Positions 53,020-62,592 of a stretch of DNA of 64,000 nt are shown one piece after another. The position numbers and the translations under genes were made by a program. The notes beneath the pieces are model-generated. The model had not been told where the DNA came from, did no database searches, and saw nothing but the letters and a program-made list of their open reading frames with translations. Position 1 is the stretch's first letter; each line of letters starts with the position of its first letter. The stretch comes from Nostoc linckia FACHB-104 (lineage in GTDB: Bacteria > Cyanobacteriota > Cyanobacteriia > Cyanobacteriales > Nostocaceae): positions 62,001 to 126,000 of the forward strand of contig NZ_JACJQJ010000017.1 in assembly GCF_014696615.1 (NCBI RefSeq). The letters are read 5' to 3'.

Positions 53020-53434
53020 GTGATGCTAAAATTTTGGATTTGAGATGAAATTGGAATTCTCGGGTTTACCTGATTCCTGTATACAAACTGCTAAGTATTG
53101 AGTTGCCTGAAAGTAGGAATTCAGTAATTCGTTGTGCATCTCTGAAATATAGCCTATTGGTAACTAAAGTCCATAACGCTAGCCACAAAAAATGAGCTTG
53201 GGCAGGAGTCTATTGACTCTAATGTCCACTAGTGCATTGGGAAAAAACCCAGAGATTGAGAGTGTTGGAGAAGCTTACTGCTTGCTTATACCTTTATCAG
53301 CTTCTGTCTAAAAAACGGGAAGACTAGTCTAATTACAGCGGTACTTGACTTGTCTAGGTTCACTAGAGTGTCAGGTAAATTACATAAACGTAAGCTTCCC
53401 GTAAAAGATAATCGTAAAAAATAGATAACGTAAA
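53020..53434. other. intergenic region between ftsZ and gshB (convergent)
   Basis: About 415 bases; no gene, RNA or clear terminator recognised. Confidence 0.4.
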
Positions 53435-54421
53435 TTATTTTTCTTTTTTACTTTTTATAGTCTGCTCAATCCATTGAATGACATCACGCCCTAGGTTGGT
53501 GTTATCTAATCTGTCAATTTCACGAATGCCAGTTGGGCTAGTAACGTTAACTTCGGTAAGGTAACCACCAATAACATCAATCCCTACAAAAATTAACCCA
53601 TCTTGGCGTAATTTTTCCGCTACTTGGGTACAGATTTCATTCTCTCTTGAGGTAATTTTAGTTTGAGCAACTGTCCCGCCTGCTGCCATATTATTGCGAA
53701 AGTCACTCCCACTAGACAGCCTATTCAGCGCACCTATTGGTTCTCCATTGAGCAAAATAATTCTCTTATCTCCCTCTTTAGCCTCTGGTAGGTAGGTTTG
53801 TACCATAACAGGCACTCGACCTTGAAAAGTACTTAGTTCAACAATGGAGTTGAAGTTGCGATCGCCTGATTGTAAAAATAAAATCCCTTCCCCAGCTTTG
53901 TTACCCAGTGGCTTGAGAACAGCAGCTCCTTTTGCCTCTACAAATTCTCGAATTACCTGCTTATCAGCACTAACAATCGTTTCTGGAATAACATTGGTAA
54001 ACTGAAGAGCATACATTTTTTCGTTTGCTCCTCGAATACCATTGGGACTATTAATTACTAGGGTTTTGTTTTGGTCAATATAATCCAGAACGTAAGTGGC
54101 AAAAAGGTAAGCATCATTTACTGGTGGATCTGTCCGCATCAATACAGCATCCATTGTTTCTAAGCAAGCAAAAGCCCGTTGGCCTGTGCTCAACTTGTAC
54201 CAAGGATTAGCTGCAAAATACCGTCCATCTACCAACTCGACTGGTATTAGTTCTACCCGTTGTAAGATAGCCCAAGCTTTACCTTCTACGACACTCAACA
54301 GATTTGCCTGTGTTATCCATACTTCGTGTCCGAGGATTTGCGCTGCTTCCATCATGGCAACACTGGTGTCATGACATGGATCAAGCTGATGGATGGGATC
54401 AATAATAAAAGCTAGTTTCAC
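53435..54421 (-). CDS. gshB: glutathione synthetase
   Basis: GshB joins gamma-glutamylcysteine and glycine using ATP (ATP-grasp fold). Signatures: KLAFIIDPIHQLDPCHDTSV, RTDPPVNDAYLFATYVLDYI, KPLGNKAGEGILFL, VPVMVQTYLPEAKEGDKRII, and the C-terminal GIDVIGGYLTEVNVTSPTGIREIDRL. I chose GTG at 54421 (328 residues) because gaggc lies 7 bases upstream and the family starts there; ATG at 54439 would add six residues. The glutaredoxin gene upstream on the same strand uses the product, so the pair is functionally linked. Confidence 0.96.
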   Translation of the reverse strand: MKLAFIIDPIHQLDPCHDTSVAMMEAAQILGHEVWITQANLLSVVEGKAWAILQRVELIPVELVDGRYFAANPWYKLSTGQRAFACLETMDAVLMRTDPPVNDAYLFATYVLDYIDQNKTLVINSPNGIRGANEKMYALQFTNVIPETIVSADKQVIREFVEAKGAAVLKPLGNKAGEGILFLQSGDRNFNSIVELSTFQGRVPVMVQTYLPEAKEGDKRIILLNGEPIGALNRLSSGSDFRNNMAAGGTVAQTKITSRENEICTQVAEKLRQDGLIFVGIDVIGGYLTEVNVTSPTGIREIDRLDNTNLGRDVIQWIEQTIKSKKEK

Positions 54422-54541
54422 GCTTTTTGCCTCAAGCATCAGGAAATTTAATGGTGTTCAATTTAAATTATCCCCTGATGTTCTGACTGATTTACACTTG
54501 CTGGTATTACTAACAAAGCGTAAATTCCAGACCGTCTGCAT

Positions 54542-54811
54542 CTAGAGGCTAGTAGCAGCAAGTAACTCATCTAACTTTCCTTGCCTGTCTAACGCGTGAA
54601 TATCATCGCAACCACCAACATGATTGTCATTGATAAAAATTTGTGGCAAAGAGCGTCGTCCATTTGCTCTTTGTGACATTTTATCTCTTGCATCCTCATC
54701 TCCGTCGATGCTGTATTCAATAAAATTCACCCCCTTTGTATTCAGCAAGTTTTTGGCACGGATACAAAATGGGCAAGTTCTCCAGGTATAAATTTCTACT
54801 TTAGCAGCCAT
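54542..54811 (-). CDS. grxC: glutaredoxin 3
   Basis: 89 residues: dithiol active site TCPFC (Cys 13 and 16), the cis-Pro region SLPQIFINDNHVGGCDDIHAL, and the YTW start typical of GrxC. It reduces disulfides and glutathionylated proteins with glutathione. It lies just upstream of gshB on the same strand (120 bases between), giving a glutathione-related pair. Confidence 0.97.
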   Translation of the reverse strand: MAAKVEIYTWRTCPFCIRAKNLLNTKGVNFIEYSIDGDEDARDKMSQRANGRRSLPQIFINDNHVGGCDDIHALDRQGKLDELLAATSL

Positions 54812-55322
54812 AACGTCCTCTATTTATTTGAATATTCTTCATTTTAGAACGTAGACACTAACTCTAGCTGCTTTAGCTAGTTTTGCTAACTACTAAAGTA
54901 GCTTTATAGATTCACACAAATAAAGGTTAGTCAAAAGTCGTGAGACTCTTGACTAATTTAATGTTTGCACCAGTTTTCTTCATAAACCGATCATAGTATA
55001 CTTTAAATACCAGCTACCTCAGCAACTATACGGGGTTTATCTAACTTACATAATTTCATTTCAGTATAAATAGCTATTATATTTATACATTTATTTTTAG
55101 TAAAAAATACGGGTTTTTGTCTTGAGTTAATTGTACATATCATAAAATTAACAAATAATCCTGACCCAAAAGATAGATAAATCATGATTTCGGTAGTTTG
55201 TTTGTAGCTTTTATAAAATGTGCCGGAAACTATGATTAAAATACTTAAGTAGCAATATTTACGCTTTTTGTTTAATTTAGAGTATCCGGCACATCATCAG
55301 CTATAGATAAATCGCGTATAAT
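54812..55322. other. intergenic region with a 9-bp inverted repeat
   Basis: TGTGCCGGA (55219-55227) and TCCGGCACA (55285-55293) are perfect complements 57 bases apart, inside AT-rich DNA downstream of the PEP-CTERM gene. No gene is supported; the frame 55003-55185 is probably chance. Confidence 0.55.
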
Positions 55323-56177
55323 TTACATCGTTAAATTCGGTTTATTTCTCAGTAATCTTGCGGCAATAACTGTCAAGAATCCAAGAGCTGCTGTTGTACT
55401 GGGTTCAGGCACTTTTTCAGCTGAGATTTGGCTGCTTCTAGCCAATACTTTAAAATCAGGGCCGTTAAAACTTTTATCTGCTGTTAGTTGAAGACCACTC
55501 AGAGAACTAACTCCTAATTCTTGCAGTTTGACTCCCCATGAACCTACTGGTTGCTCCCCCCCAATTTCCATCGTGTCGATTTTGAAGCCTGCATCCCCAA
55601 AAGTGGCTGAATTTAATGTGATTGCTGTACCAATTACTGTGTTATTAGCATCAAGTGCTTGAATTGTTAATTTACTGTTCTTATTTCGTTCCCAAAAAAA
55701 CAAGTTGTCTAGTCCAGTATTGTCTTGAGTGAGATTAGAACCGAACCGTAAGTTAATTTTGAACTTACCAGCTTCTTCGGTATCAATAATATTGTTTAAA
55801 TTGTTGTTACCTAAGAAAGCAGCAACTTTAACTCCATCACTTGCATTACCTGCCTGTAAATCCTCTTGAACAAGTAACGGAGAATTAGCAAGATCACCTT
55901 TATCTGCACTAGCTGCACCTGTATTACCGCCAGTGTATACATCGTTTTCTAGAATGGTAGCACTGGTGACAAAATTGAAGTTGCTAAATGTTATTCCATT
56001 CTGAGTAATAGAATTTAGCAGAATATCACCTTTAGCAGCATCTGTACCTGTGAGGACTGTAGTGAAATTACTCTGGAAGCTTGCAGCCTTAACAGCAGGA
56101 GAAAAAGCTAATAATGTTCCAAAAGAGAGAAAGACAAAAGTGGGAATGTAGTGAATTTTCATAGTTTTTGCGACCAT
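55323..56177 (-). CDS. PEP-CTERM exosortase-dependent surface protein
   Basis: 284 residues. N-terminal signal peptide ending VKAAS, and a C-terminal sorting signal of the PEP-CTERM type: VPEPSTTAALGFLTVIAARLL, then basic RNKPNL. Such proteins are cut and anchored or released by exosortase (EpsH/XrtA-like). The middle (SDGVKVAAFLGNNNLNNIID, DNLFFWERNKNSKLTIQALD) matches the cyanobacterial XDP2-type surface proteins as I recall. Role probably in sheath or surface; unproven. Start may be ATG 56177 or 56162 (MKIHYIPTF). Confidence 0.88.
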   Translation of the reverse strand: MVAKTMKIHYIPTFVFLSFGTLLAFSPAVKAASFQSNFTTVLTGTDAAKGDILLNSITQNGITFSNFNFVTSATILENDVYTGGNTGAASADKGDLANSPLLVQEDLQAGNASDGVKVAAFLGNNNLNNIIDTEEAGKFKINLRFGSNLTQDNTGLDNLFFWERNKNSKLTIQALDANNTVIGTAITLNSATFGDAGFKIDTMEIGGEQPVGSWGVKLQELGVSSLSGLQLTADKSFNGPDFKVLARSSQISAEKVPEPSTTAALGFLTVIAARLLRNKPNLTM

Positions 56178-56959
56178 GTAGAATACTCAAATGTTATTGT
56201 CTTACTTCAATTAACAAGTAAGATAATTTGGAAATTTATTGCTAGGCAGTCATCGCTGGACTTAGATAGCCAAGCTTTGATTCATCTGCTAGTTCACATA
56301 GCGACAAATGCACTCGATGATGGTTGAATTATCAAACCTTATATACATATAAATTGCCACATATAATGCCTATTCATACATCGGTTATCCACATATTTGT
56401 TTAAATTAAATTGAAGCTAATAGAGTAATATTTATATGTATTTATATGGTGAATAGTAATTTCACTGAGGAGATAAATCGGGATAAATCAGTAATAAAAC
56501 GCCAGCTTTTATAAAAAATTAATTGAATTAATATTATAAAAACAATTGTGATTTTAAGATATATAACGCCTAAAAATATTATATATAGGCTTGATAGGTC
56601 ATTTGATTAAGTCAGGACTTACGCAACTGGTACACCAATCTTTTGGTTTAAGAGTCAACAGTCAAGGGTCAAGGGTCAAAAATTCAGGTTTTTTGGACTT
56701 TTGACTCTTGACTCTGGACAGCCTCAACGAAAAAAATGTGATACTTGCGTAAGTCCTATAAGTATAAGTCTGCTTCTAGCTTAACTGTTGCTTTTACCTA
56801 ACTCTAGAGCAAAAATTCAGGCTATAGATAATGCTCGTCTAGCTTGATCCAAATATCCACTATTGTCTAATCCTGTTGCTTACATACAAAAATTGCTTGT
56901 GTTTTATAATCAATCATTGTTGTATTAACCAGTTAAAAAAATAATTTTTTCTCTAGTAT
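56178..56959. other. intergenic region containing a MITE-like element
   Basis: About 780 bases, AT-rich. The only structure is the 144-bp inverted-repeat element at 56614-56757. No gene seen. Confidence 0.6.
56614..56757. mobile_element. MITE-like element, 144 bp, with 13-bp terminal inverted repeats
   Basis: AGGACTTACGCAA (56614-56626) and TTGCGTAAGTCCT (56745-56757) are perfect inverted ends. The interior carries an imperfect hairpin (agagtcaa..tcaaaa with ttttgactcttgactct). It has no coding capacity. A half-end (gtaagtcct) occurs near 21732. Target-site duplication not evident. Confidence 0.7.
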
Positions 56960-57622
56960 TTACACTGAATCAACTGCACGGTTAACCCAGCCATTAATGG
57001 TAAAACGGCTATTGCCAAAAACTTTAGAAGGGCAATTAACAAGAAGTACTTCATGCATATAACGGCTGAGGAAAAAGACAATACTATTGTTGCGAGGCTC
57101 GATGGTTGTGAATGATTCGGAATTTACATAAAAGTTGTTGATGATTTTGCTATCGTATATCAGCAACTCACCACCAGAGAATTGCTTAGGTTCTCGATAA
57201 AAATAATAAACGTAAGTGAGTTCTCTGAAAGATGTTTCTAAACTGCCGTTATCATTATGAATTTTGAAATAATTCCCATCATTATGTGCGGTTAGCTGGC
57301 TTTCAATATAGGATAGAGGGAATGATGGTATACCTAATGTACTAATTACATCAGGCATAAGCGATTGTATGCGTGAGATGATGAGATCAGAAAACTCAGG
57401 AAATAAGTAAAGCACTTTTGATTGACGGTAATTAATCTCGTTAGTGGAAGTTGTAGTACAAACAAATTGTGATTCTCGTTCGAGAACATAGTTGAGTAAC
57501 AGTTGATGTTCTGCTGTGGTTAAAAAGTTATCTATTTGAAGATAGCTAGAGGTTAAAGCATCAAGAGTTGGAGCTTGAACTGCCTGTATTTGCGTGATTG
57601 AAAGTTGGGATTCTGTACTCAT
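56960..57622 (-). CDS. 2OG-Fe(II) oxygenase (prolyl-4-hydroxylase-like)
   Basis: 220 residues. The iron facial triad is visible as HND in YFKIHNDNGS (about 118-120) and the distal His in YMHEVLLV (near 190). The 2-oxoglutarate-binding Arg is in NSRFTINGW (near 207). GGELLIYD lies between, as in P4H-type enzymes. Substrate unknown: protein prolines, small molecules or peptides are all possible. ATG at 57622; the hflX terminator lies just upstream, so it has its own promoter. Confidence 0.88.
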   Translation of the reverse strand: MSTESQLSITQIQAVQAPTLDALTSSYLQIDNFLTTAEHQLLLNYVLERESQFVCTTTSTNEINYRQSKVLYLFPEFSDLIISRIQSLMPDVISTLGIPSFPLSYIESQLTAHNDGNYFKIHNDNGSLETSFRELTYVYYFYREPKQFSGGELLIYDSKIINNFYVNSESFTTIEPRNNSIVFFLSRYMHEVLLVNCPSKVFGNSRFTINGWVNRAVDSV

Positions 57623-57643
57623 AATTATTTTCTATTTAAGATA

Positions 57644-57676
57644 AAAAGCCGTAGTTATTATAACTACGGCTTTTTG
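57644..57676. terminator. strong terminator after hflX
   Basis: AAAAAGCCGTAGTTAT (57644-57659) and ATAACTACGGCTTTTT (57661-57676) are perfect complements with a one-base centre. T-runs occur on both sides, so it can work on either strand. It lies 35 bases past the hflX stop. Confidence 0.93.
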
Positions 57677-57710
57677 CAGTAAAAGACAAAAATTACTTGG
57701 TTTTTAGTAT

Positions 57711-59456
57711 TTACCGAGAGTCAACAGCGTATTGAATTAGCTGCGTTAAGCGATGGCGTAGGGTTTCTAGTCCCAAGCGCTGACTAGCAGAAATAAATAC
57801 AGCTAGGGGAAACTCTTCCCGTGCTAAAGCGAGGGTTTCGCTACTGACTTGATCGATTTTGTTAAAAGCCACTAATGCTGGGCCTGGAGTTACTGGCATT
57901 TGGGCGAGGATTTCTCTAACTGCGCGAATATGGCTCAACCACGCTGGATGAGACAAATCAACCAAATGCAGTAAAGCATCAGCTTCTGTAACTTCCTCTA
58001 AGGTAGCGCGGAAGGCATCCATTAAGGAGGCAGGCAATTCATGTATGAACCCTACAGTATCTGTCAGCAGAATCTCTTGGGTTGCACCTGTCTCAGCATC
58101 AGAAATTACCAGACGACGCGTGGTAGGGTCAAGAGTAGCAAATAATTGGTCTGCTGTATAAACTTCGGCGTTAGTCAGGGCATTGAGCAACGTAGATTTG
58201 CCAGCGTTGGTATAACCAACCAAAGCCACTGAGGGAACTTCCCGATGTTGTCGGCGTTGCCGTAGGCGGGAACGATGTGCTTGCAACTGGTTGACTTCTT
58301 GTTGCAAGCGAGAAATACGCCTTTGAATAGCACGACGTTCAGTTTCTAGTTTGGTTTCACCAGGGCCCCGAGTCCCAATACCACCGCCTAATCGAGACAT
58401 CGCCTGACCTCTACCAGTTAGTCGCGGCAGCATATACTCAAGTTGTGCCAGTTCTACTTGTAACTTACCAGCACCAGACTGAGCCCGTTGAGCAAAGATA
58501 TCTAAAATTACTTCGGTGCGGTCTACTACCCGGACACCAATTTGGGCTTCTAGGTTACGGACTTGGGCTGGTGAAAGGTCGCGGTCAAATACAACTAGAT
58601 TTGCTCCTAAAGTTTGGGCAGTTAAGGCAACTTCTTGAACTTTACCTTCACCAACTACTGTTTGGGGATGAATACGCGATCGCTTTTGTTGTACTGTCTG
58701 TACTACATCGCCCCCAGCTGTATCTACCAAGCGCGCCAATTCTGCCAAGGTGTCTTGGAATTGTAGTGGAGTCATTTCATCGGTCATCACTCCGACAATT
58801 AGCACGCGATCGTGGTCAACATCTACTTCCTGGGCAACAAATTCTCGCTGGAATTCTGCTTCTAGATTTTCTACTAAATCAATAAAGTCTTGTTGTGCCA
58901 CTTCCTCCAAACTCAAAGGTGCTGATACACTCCAGCTTGGAGATTGAATATTGTTAGACCCATTCTTTAATAGAGCAGGGCTAGTAATAAGAGTGCGAGA
59001 ATCTTGGGGTGTCAAGTGAGCTAAATAAGCTTCTTTTACATACCCAGCAGCACCACCACCTCGGCGTGTAAATCCTGTCCCAGTAATATTAAGTACAACT
59101 AGGACATCTAAGCGTTGAAGGGCCATAGCTGTCAGTGCAGCCTCATTAGGCGGTTCTGACTTCAAATGAGTGGCTATACAACGAATACCGCTAAGTCGTT
59201 CTGCACCATAACGGGGCAATTCTAGCGGTGGGATTTGTGTTTGACGCGGTGTGCCTACCCCCACACGAATCACTTGTCCGCGACGGTTGAGGTAGGCACA
59301 CACAGGCTGATTGAGTTCTGTACTAATTGCTGCCAGACGCTGAGAGAAATCGGACGTACTAATGCTATCGCCCGGTATGCGCTGGTGATACAGCCGCTGT
59401 AGTTGTTTTAGCTGGCTGGACTTTAAACCTTGGAGATTTCCGTAGATAGTCTCTAT
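57711..59456 (-). CDS. hflX: ribosome-dissociating GTPase HflX, apparent non-canonical start
   Basis: HflX splits stalled 70S ribosomes under stress. GTPase motifs: GYTNAGKSTLLN, LTDTVGFIHELP and FNKID; the HflX domain is GEGKVQEVALTAQTLGANLV, with RLGGGIGTRGPGETKLETER. The first normal start codon is GTG 59303 (MCAYLNRRGQ), but the frame stays open upstream and encodes ETIYGNLQGLKSSQLKQLQR, matching my memory of cyanobacterial HflX N-termini. The expected Met position is ATA (59454-59456); ATT at 59475 is another option. So translation starts at a rare codon or the N-terminus has been lost by mutation. The protein is 530 residues from GTG, about 581 from ATA. Confidence 0.9.
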   Translation of the reverse strand: METIYGNLQGLKSSQLKQLQRLYHQRIPGDSISTSDFSQRLAAISTELNQPVCAYLNRRGQVIRVGVGTPRQTQIPPLELPRYGAERLSGIRCIATHLKSEPPNEAALTAMALQRLDVLVVLNITGTGFTRRGGGAAGYVKEAYLAHLTPQDSRTLITSPALLKNGSNNIQSPSWSVSAPLSLEEVAQQDFIDLVENLEAEFQREFVAQEVDVDHDRVLIVGVMTDEMTPLQFQDTLAELARLVDTAGGDVVQTVQQKRSRIHPQTVVGEGKVQEVALTAQTLGANLVVFDRDLSPAQVRNLEAQIGVRVVDRTEVILDIFAQRAQSGAGKLQVELAQLEYMLPRLTGRGQAMSRLGGGIGTRGPGETKLETERRAIQRRISRLQQEVNQLQAHRSRLRQRRQHREVPSVALVGYTNAGKSTLLNALTNAEVYTADQLFATLDPTTRRLVISDAETGATQEILLTDTVGFIHELPASLMDAFRATLEEVTEADALLHLVDLSHPAWLSHIRAVREILAQMPVTPGPALVAFNKIDQVSSETLALAREEFPLAVFISASQRLGLETLRHRLTQLIQYAVDSR

Positions 59457-59555
59457 AGGCGTTTCTGACCAGTAAATGGTCCCCCGAATCCTTCTGTGTT
59501 TATTTTACAACATCCCTAAGGCTCAAAACTATATCTTTAGGGGGTTGCATGGCGG

Positions 59556-59588
59556 TATCATCACATTTTTTTGCGTAATGTGATGATA
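59556..59588. promoter_or_regulatory. perfect 11-bp inverted repeat in the hflX divergent spacer
   Basis: TATCATCACAT (59556-59566) and ATGTGATGATA (59578-59588) pair perfectly across 11 bases. It lies between the divergent hflX and the small gene at 59675, where an operator would be expected. Factor unknown. Confidence 0.65.
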
Positions 59589-59674
59589 GTTTCATGTTAT
59601 AGTTCCATCCCCATGAGGGTAATCAGGTAGACTTGGTAGTTCCTGATAGAATATTTGAATTTAGTTTGATTTTT

Positions 59675-59863
59675 ATGACTGACTCTACAGAAAATTGGTA
59701 TGTTGTCAAGCGTCCTGCTGGTAGTTGCGAGATAGTCTCCAACCTAGATGCAGGAACAGGCGAGCGAGAAATTATCGAAAAGTGGGGCCCGTTTAATTCC
59801 CAAGGAGATGCGATCGCCCGTCGTATAGGATTAATTAGGGCTGGCAAATGCCAACCTCAATAA
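59675..59863 (+). CDS. small hypothetical protein
   Basis: 62 residues from ATG 59675 (MTDSTENWYVVKRPAGSCEI...): WYVVKRPAG, GEREIIEKWGPFNSQGDAIA and RRIGLIRAGKCQP. It resembles small cyanobacterial soluble proteins of the DDE-type W-V-KxPAG pattern, with no known function. The upstream frame to 59633 lacks a ribosome site. It is divergent from hflX and convergent with the Ctp protease gene. Confidence 0.75.
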   Translation: MTDSTENWYVVKRPAGSCEIVSNLDAGTGEREIIEKWGPFNSQGDAIARRIGLIRAGKCQPQ

Positions 59864-59936
59864 AGAGGACTGGGTATTAAGTATTGGGAATCGCACAAAT
59901 CTTCATAAAATTGCTTCCCAGTCCACAGATGTTTAT

Positions 59937-61220
59937 TTAATTTTTCTCGGCACTTGTGGTAACTTTAGCCGCAATTTGTTTGCCTAACACTTCTACTGCT
60001 TTGGCATATTGCAAGTCTTCTAAGGTTGCGAGTTTGTCACGTTCGCGGAGCCACAAATCCTGTCTTTGAGCATCGGTCAATTCGACCTTCACATCAGGAT
60101 CAATGCCGTGTTTGTTAATATCTTTACCACTGGGGGTGTGGTATTTAGCAATTGTTACCGCTAATCCTGAGCCATCTTCTAGGGGGCGTACCGATTGTAC
60201 CAAGCCCTTACCAAATGTTTGAGTGCCTACCAAAGTAGCACGCTTGTTGTCTTGTAATGCGCCTGAGAGAATTTCACTAGCGCTGGCTGAACCTTTATCG
60301 ACTAAAACCACCATTGGCTTGTCTGTTAAGGCACGTCCATTAGCTACTTCTCGCTCTTGTTCACCTTGGCGATCAATAGTAGAGACAATTGTCCCTTTAT
60401 CTAGCCACATCCGCGCAATTTCTACACTGGAGAATAGTAAACCACCAGGATTGCCACGCAAATCTAAGACATAACCTACAACTTTTTTGGTTTCCAAATC
60501 CTTGATGGCTTGTTGCATTTCCTTGCCAGCATTAGCGCTGAATTGATTCAGCCGAATGTAGCCAAGGTTACCTACAGGGCTAGTTTTTTGTGAATATTTA
60601 ACGGGATGAATTTCAATTCTTGCCCGTGTAATTTCAAAATCTTTAGTTTGACCGCTACGCCTAATAGTTAATTTTACTTTTGTACCAGCAGCACCTCGAA
60701 TTAGGGATACAGCTTGGTTTGTATCCATTCCTTGAGTACTTTTACCATCAATTTTGAGAATTTCATCCTTAGATAAAATCCCCGCTTTAAAAGCAGGGGT
60801 ATCTTCTATAGGAGCAATCACAACTAGCTGCTTGGTTTTTTCATCTTGACTAATTGTGATACCAATACCTGTGAGTTCTCCAGAAGTATCTACTTGCATA
60901 TTTTTGAATTCTTCTGGGTCCATAAACCGGGTGTAGGGGTCATCTAGCTTTTTGAGCATTTCCCGGATGGACTTATATGCTTCCTTTTTATTACTGTAGG
61001 ACTTACTTAAATATTCTTTCCGTACAGCCTGCCAATCTACCTGGTTGAAAGTAGCGTCTACGTATTGGCGCTGAACAACTTGCCAAACCTCATCTATCAA
61101 TTCCTTGGGACTGTTATTTAAAGCCTGACCTCGTGAGTGAATGCCCAGGCTTGTAATAGCAATAGTTGAGAGCGTCACTGCCGTAGCACCCAAAACCAGC
61201 TTACTTTTTGTAATCACCAT
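59937..61220 (-). CDS. carboxyl-terminal processing protease (S41, Ctp)
   Basis: 427 residues. An N-terminal signal/anchor (LVLGATAVTLSTIAITSLGI), then a PDZ domain (TGIGITISQDEKTKQLVVIA through GILSKDEILKIDG), then the S41 protease core. The core has VLDLRGNPGGLLFSSVEIA, the catalytic Ser in DKGSASASEI and the catalytic Lys in GTQTFGKGLVQ. Cyanobacteria have three such enzymes; CtpA trims the D1 C-terminus for photosystem II. This one is lumenal or periplasmic by its signal, but I cannot tell CtpA from CtpB or CtpC by reading alone. ATG at 61220; ispG ends 146 bases upstream. Confidence 0.94.
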   Translation of the reverse strand: MVITKSKLVLGATAVTLSTIAITSLGIHSRGQALNNSPKELIDEVWQVVQRQYVDATFNQVDWQAVRKEYLSKSYSNKKEAYKSIREMLKKLDDPYTRFMDPEEFKNMQVDTSGELTGIGITISQDEKTKQLVVIAPIEDTPAFKAGILSKDEILKIDGKSTQGMDTNQAVSLIRGAAGTKVKLTIRRSGQTKDFEITRARIEIHPVKYSQKTSPVGNLGYIRLNQFSANAGKEMQQAIKDLETKKVVGYVLDLRGNPGGLLFSSVEIARMWLDKGTIVSTIDRQGEQEREVANGRALTDKPMVVLVDKGSASASEILSGALQDNKRATLVGTQTFGKGLVQSVRPLEDGSGLAVTIAKYHTPSGKDINKHGIDPDVKVELTDAQRQDLWLRERDKLATLEDLQYAKAVEVLGKQIAAKVTTSAEKN

Positions 61221-61333
61221 AATGACAGCTGCGCCAGAGGAAAAATTTTTGTAGTCAGTATGCCCAATCTAACACAGGGTATCACTGTAACAGACGAGCA
61301 TGTATTCTTATTACAGCAAAATACTTGGCAATC

Positions 61334-61354
61334 CGGCGACCTTTGTGGTCGCCG
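61334..61354 (-). terminator. hairpin after ispG
   Basis: CGGCGACC (61334-61341) pairs with GGTCGCCG (61347-61354) around TTTGT, 12 bases past the ispG stop. No U-tract follows on the minus strand, so it may slow polymerase or protect mRNA rather than terminate. Confidence 0.55.
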
Positions 61355-61365
61355 TTACGCAAATC

Positions 61366-62592
61366 TTAAGGATCTACCCAACGCCCATCGGATTTGATGA
61401 GGTTAATTAATTCCTCTACTCCTTTATCTTCTGGGACTTTTTTGATTTCCTCTCTGCCACGATATAAAGAAATATAACCAGGAGTCTTGCCTACATAGCC
61501 ATAGTCTGCATCTGCCATTTCGCCAGGGCCGTTGACAATACAACCCATAACTGCGATGTCTAGGCCTGTTAAGTGTTTGGTTGCTTCTCGAACTTTGTGC
61601 AGGACTTCTTCCAAGTTAAATAAGGTACGTCCACAGGAAGGGCAGGCTACGTACTCTACCATAGTTTTTCGCAACCCCAAGGCTTGCAGAATGCTATAGC
61701 AGACGGGAATTTCCTTTTCGGGTGATTCTGTGAGTGAAACTCGAATTGTATCGCCAATGCCATCAGCTAGTAATGTAGCAATACCTGCGGTAGACTTGAT
61801 TCGTCCGTATTCGCCATCTCCAGCTTCTGTGACACCTAAATGTAAGGGATAATCCATACCTAGCTCATCCATGCGTTTGGCCATGAGACGATAGGCAGCT
61901 ACCATGACTGGTACGCGTGAAGCCTTCATGGAAATTACCAAATTGTGGAAGTTGAGAGATTCACAAATGCGAATGAATTCTAAAGCTGATTCCACCATTC
62001 CCTCTGGAGTATCGCCATAGGTAAATAACATCCTCTCAGCGAGAGAACCATGATTTACCCCAATTCGCATAGCCTTACCTTGATCTCTCAAAGAGACTAC
62101 CAAAGGTTCTAGGGTTTCGCGAATTTTTTCGCCAATTTCATCAAACTCTGCTTGTGTGTATTCACCTCTATTAGTATTTGGCTTTTCAAACACATACAAC
62201 CCCGGATTAATCCGTACTTTTTCGATGTGCTTGGCAACTTCCAAAGCGATTTTCATACCGTTGTGATGTACATCAGCAACTATGGGTACGTCTCGGTATG
62301 TTTTAATGAGTTTTTGCTTAATTTCCGCTAAAGCTTTGGCATGAGCCATACTAGGCACAGTAACGCGGACAATTTCGCAACCAATTTCGTGCAAACGACG
62401 AATAGCTGCTACGGAACCATCGATATCTAGGGTATCTTCATTGATCATCGACTGTACTACCACAGGGTAGCCACCCCCAACGATGACATCTCCCACTTTT
62501 ACTGGACGAGTTTTACGCCGCTTAATTGTGGTATCAAAGTTAGGTTCACTAGATGTGGTGTTTACAGTTGTAACTGTTGGCAGAGTTTGCAT
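61366..62592 (-). CDS. ispG: 4-hydroxy-3-methylbut-2-enyl diphosphate synthase
   Basis: IspG (GcpE) makes HMBPP in the MEP isoprenoid pathway, using a 4Fe-4S cluster and reduced ferredoxin. 408 residues from ATG 62592 ([14 protein letters not shown]); the TTG at 62637 is unlikely. Signatures: [69 protein letters not shown], and the cluster ligands CPSCGR and GCIVNGPGE. Isolated gene with a hairpin downstream. Confidence 0.98.
   Translation of the reverse strand: MQTLPTVTTVNTTSSEPNFDTTIKRRKTRPVKVGDVIVGGGYPVVVQSMINEDTLDIDGSVAAIRRLHEIGCEIVRVTVPSMAHAKALAEIKQKLIKTYRDVPIVADVHHNGMKIALEVAKHIEKVRINPGLYVFEKPNTNRGEYTQAEFDEIGEKIRETLEPLVVSLRDQGKAMRIGVNHGSLAERMLFTYGDTPEGMVESALEFIRICESLNFHNLVISMKASRVPVMVAAYRLMAKRMDELGMDYPLHLGVTEAGDGEYGRIKSTAGIATLLADGIGDTIRVSLTESPEKEIPVCYSILQALGLRKTMVEYVACPSCGRTLFNLEEVLHKVREATKHLTGLDIAVMGCIVNGPGEMADADYGYVGKTPGYISLYRGREEIKKVPEDKGVEELINLIKSDGRWVDP

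Noticed and set aside
55003-55185. 60-codon minus-strand frame
   Set aside because: AT-rich spacer with no protein-like pattern.
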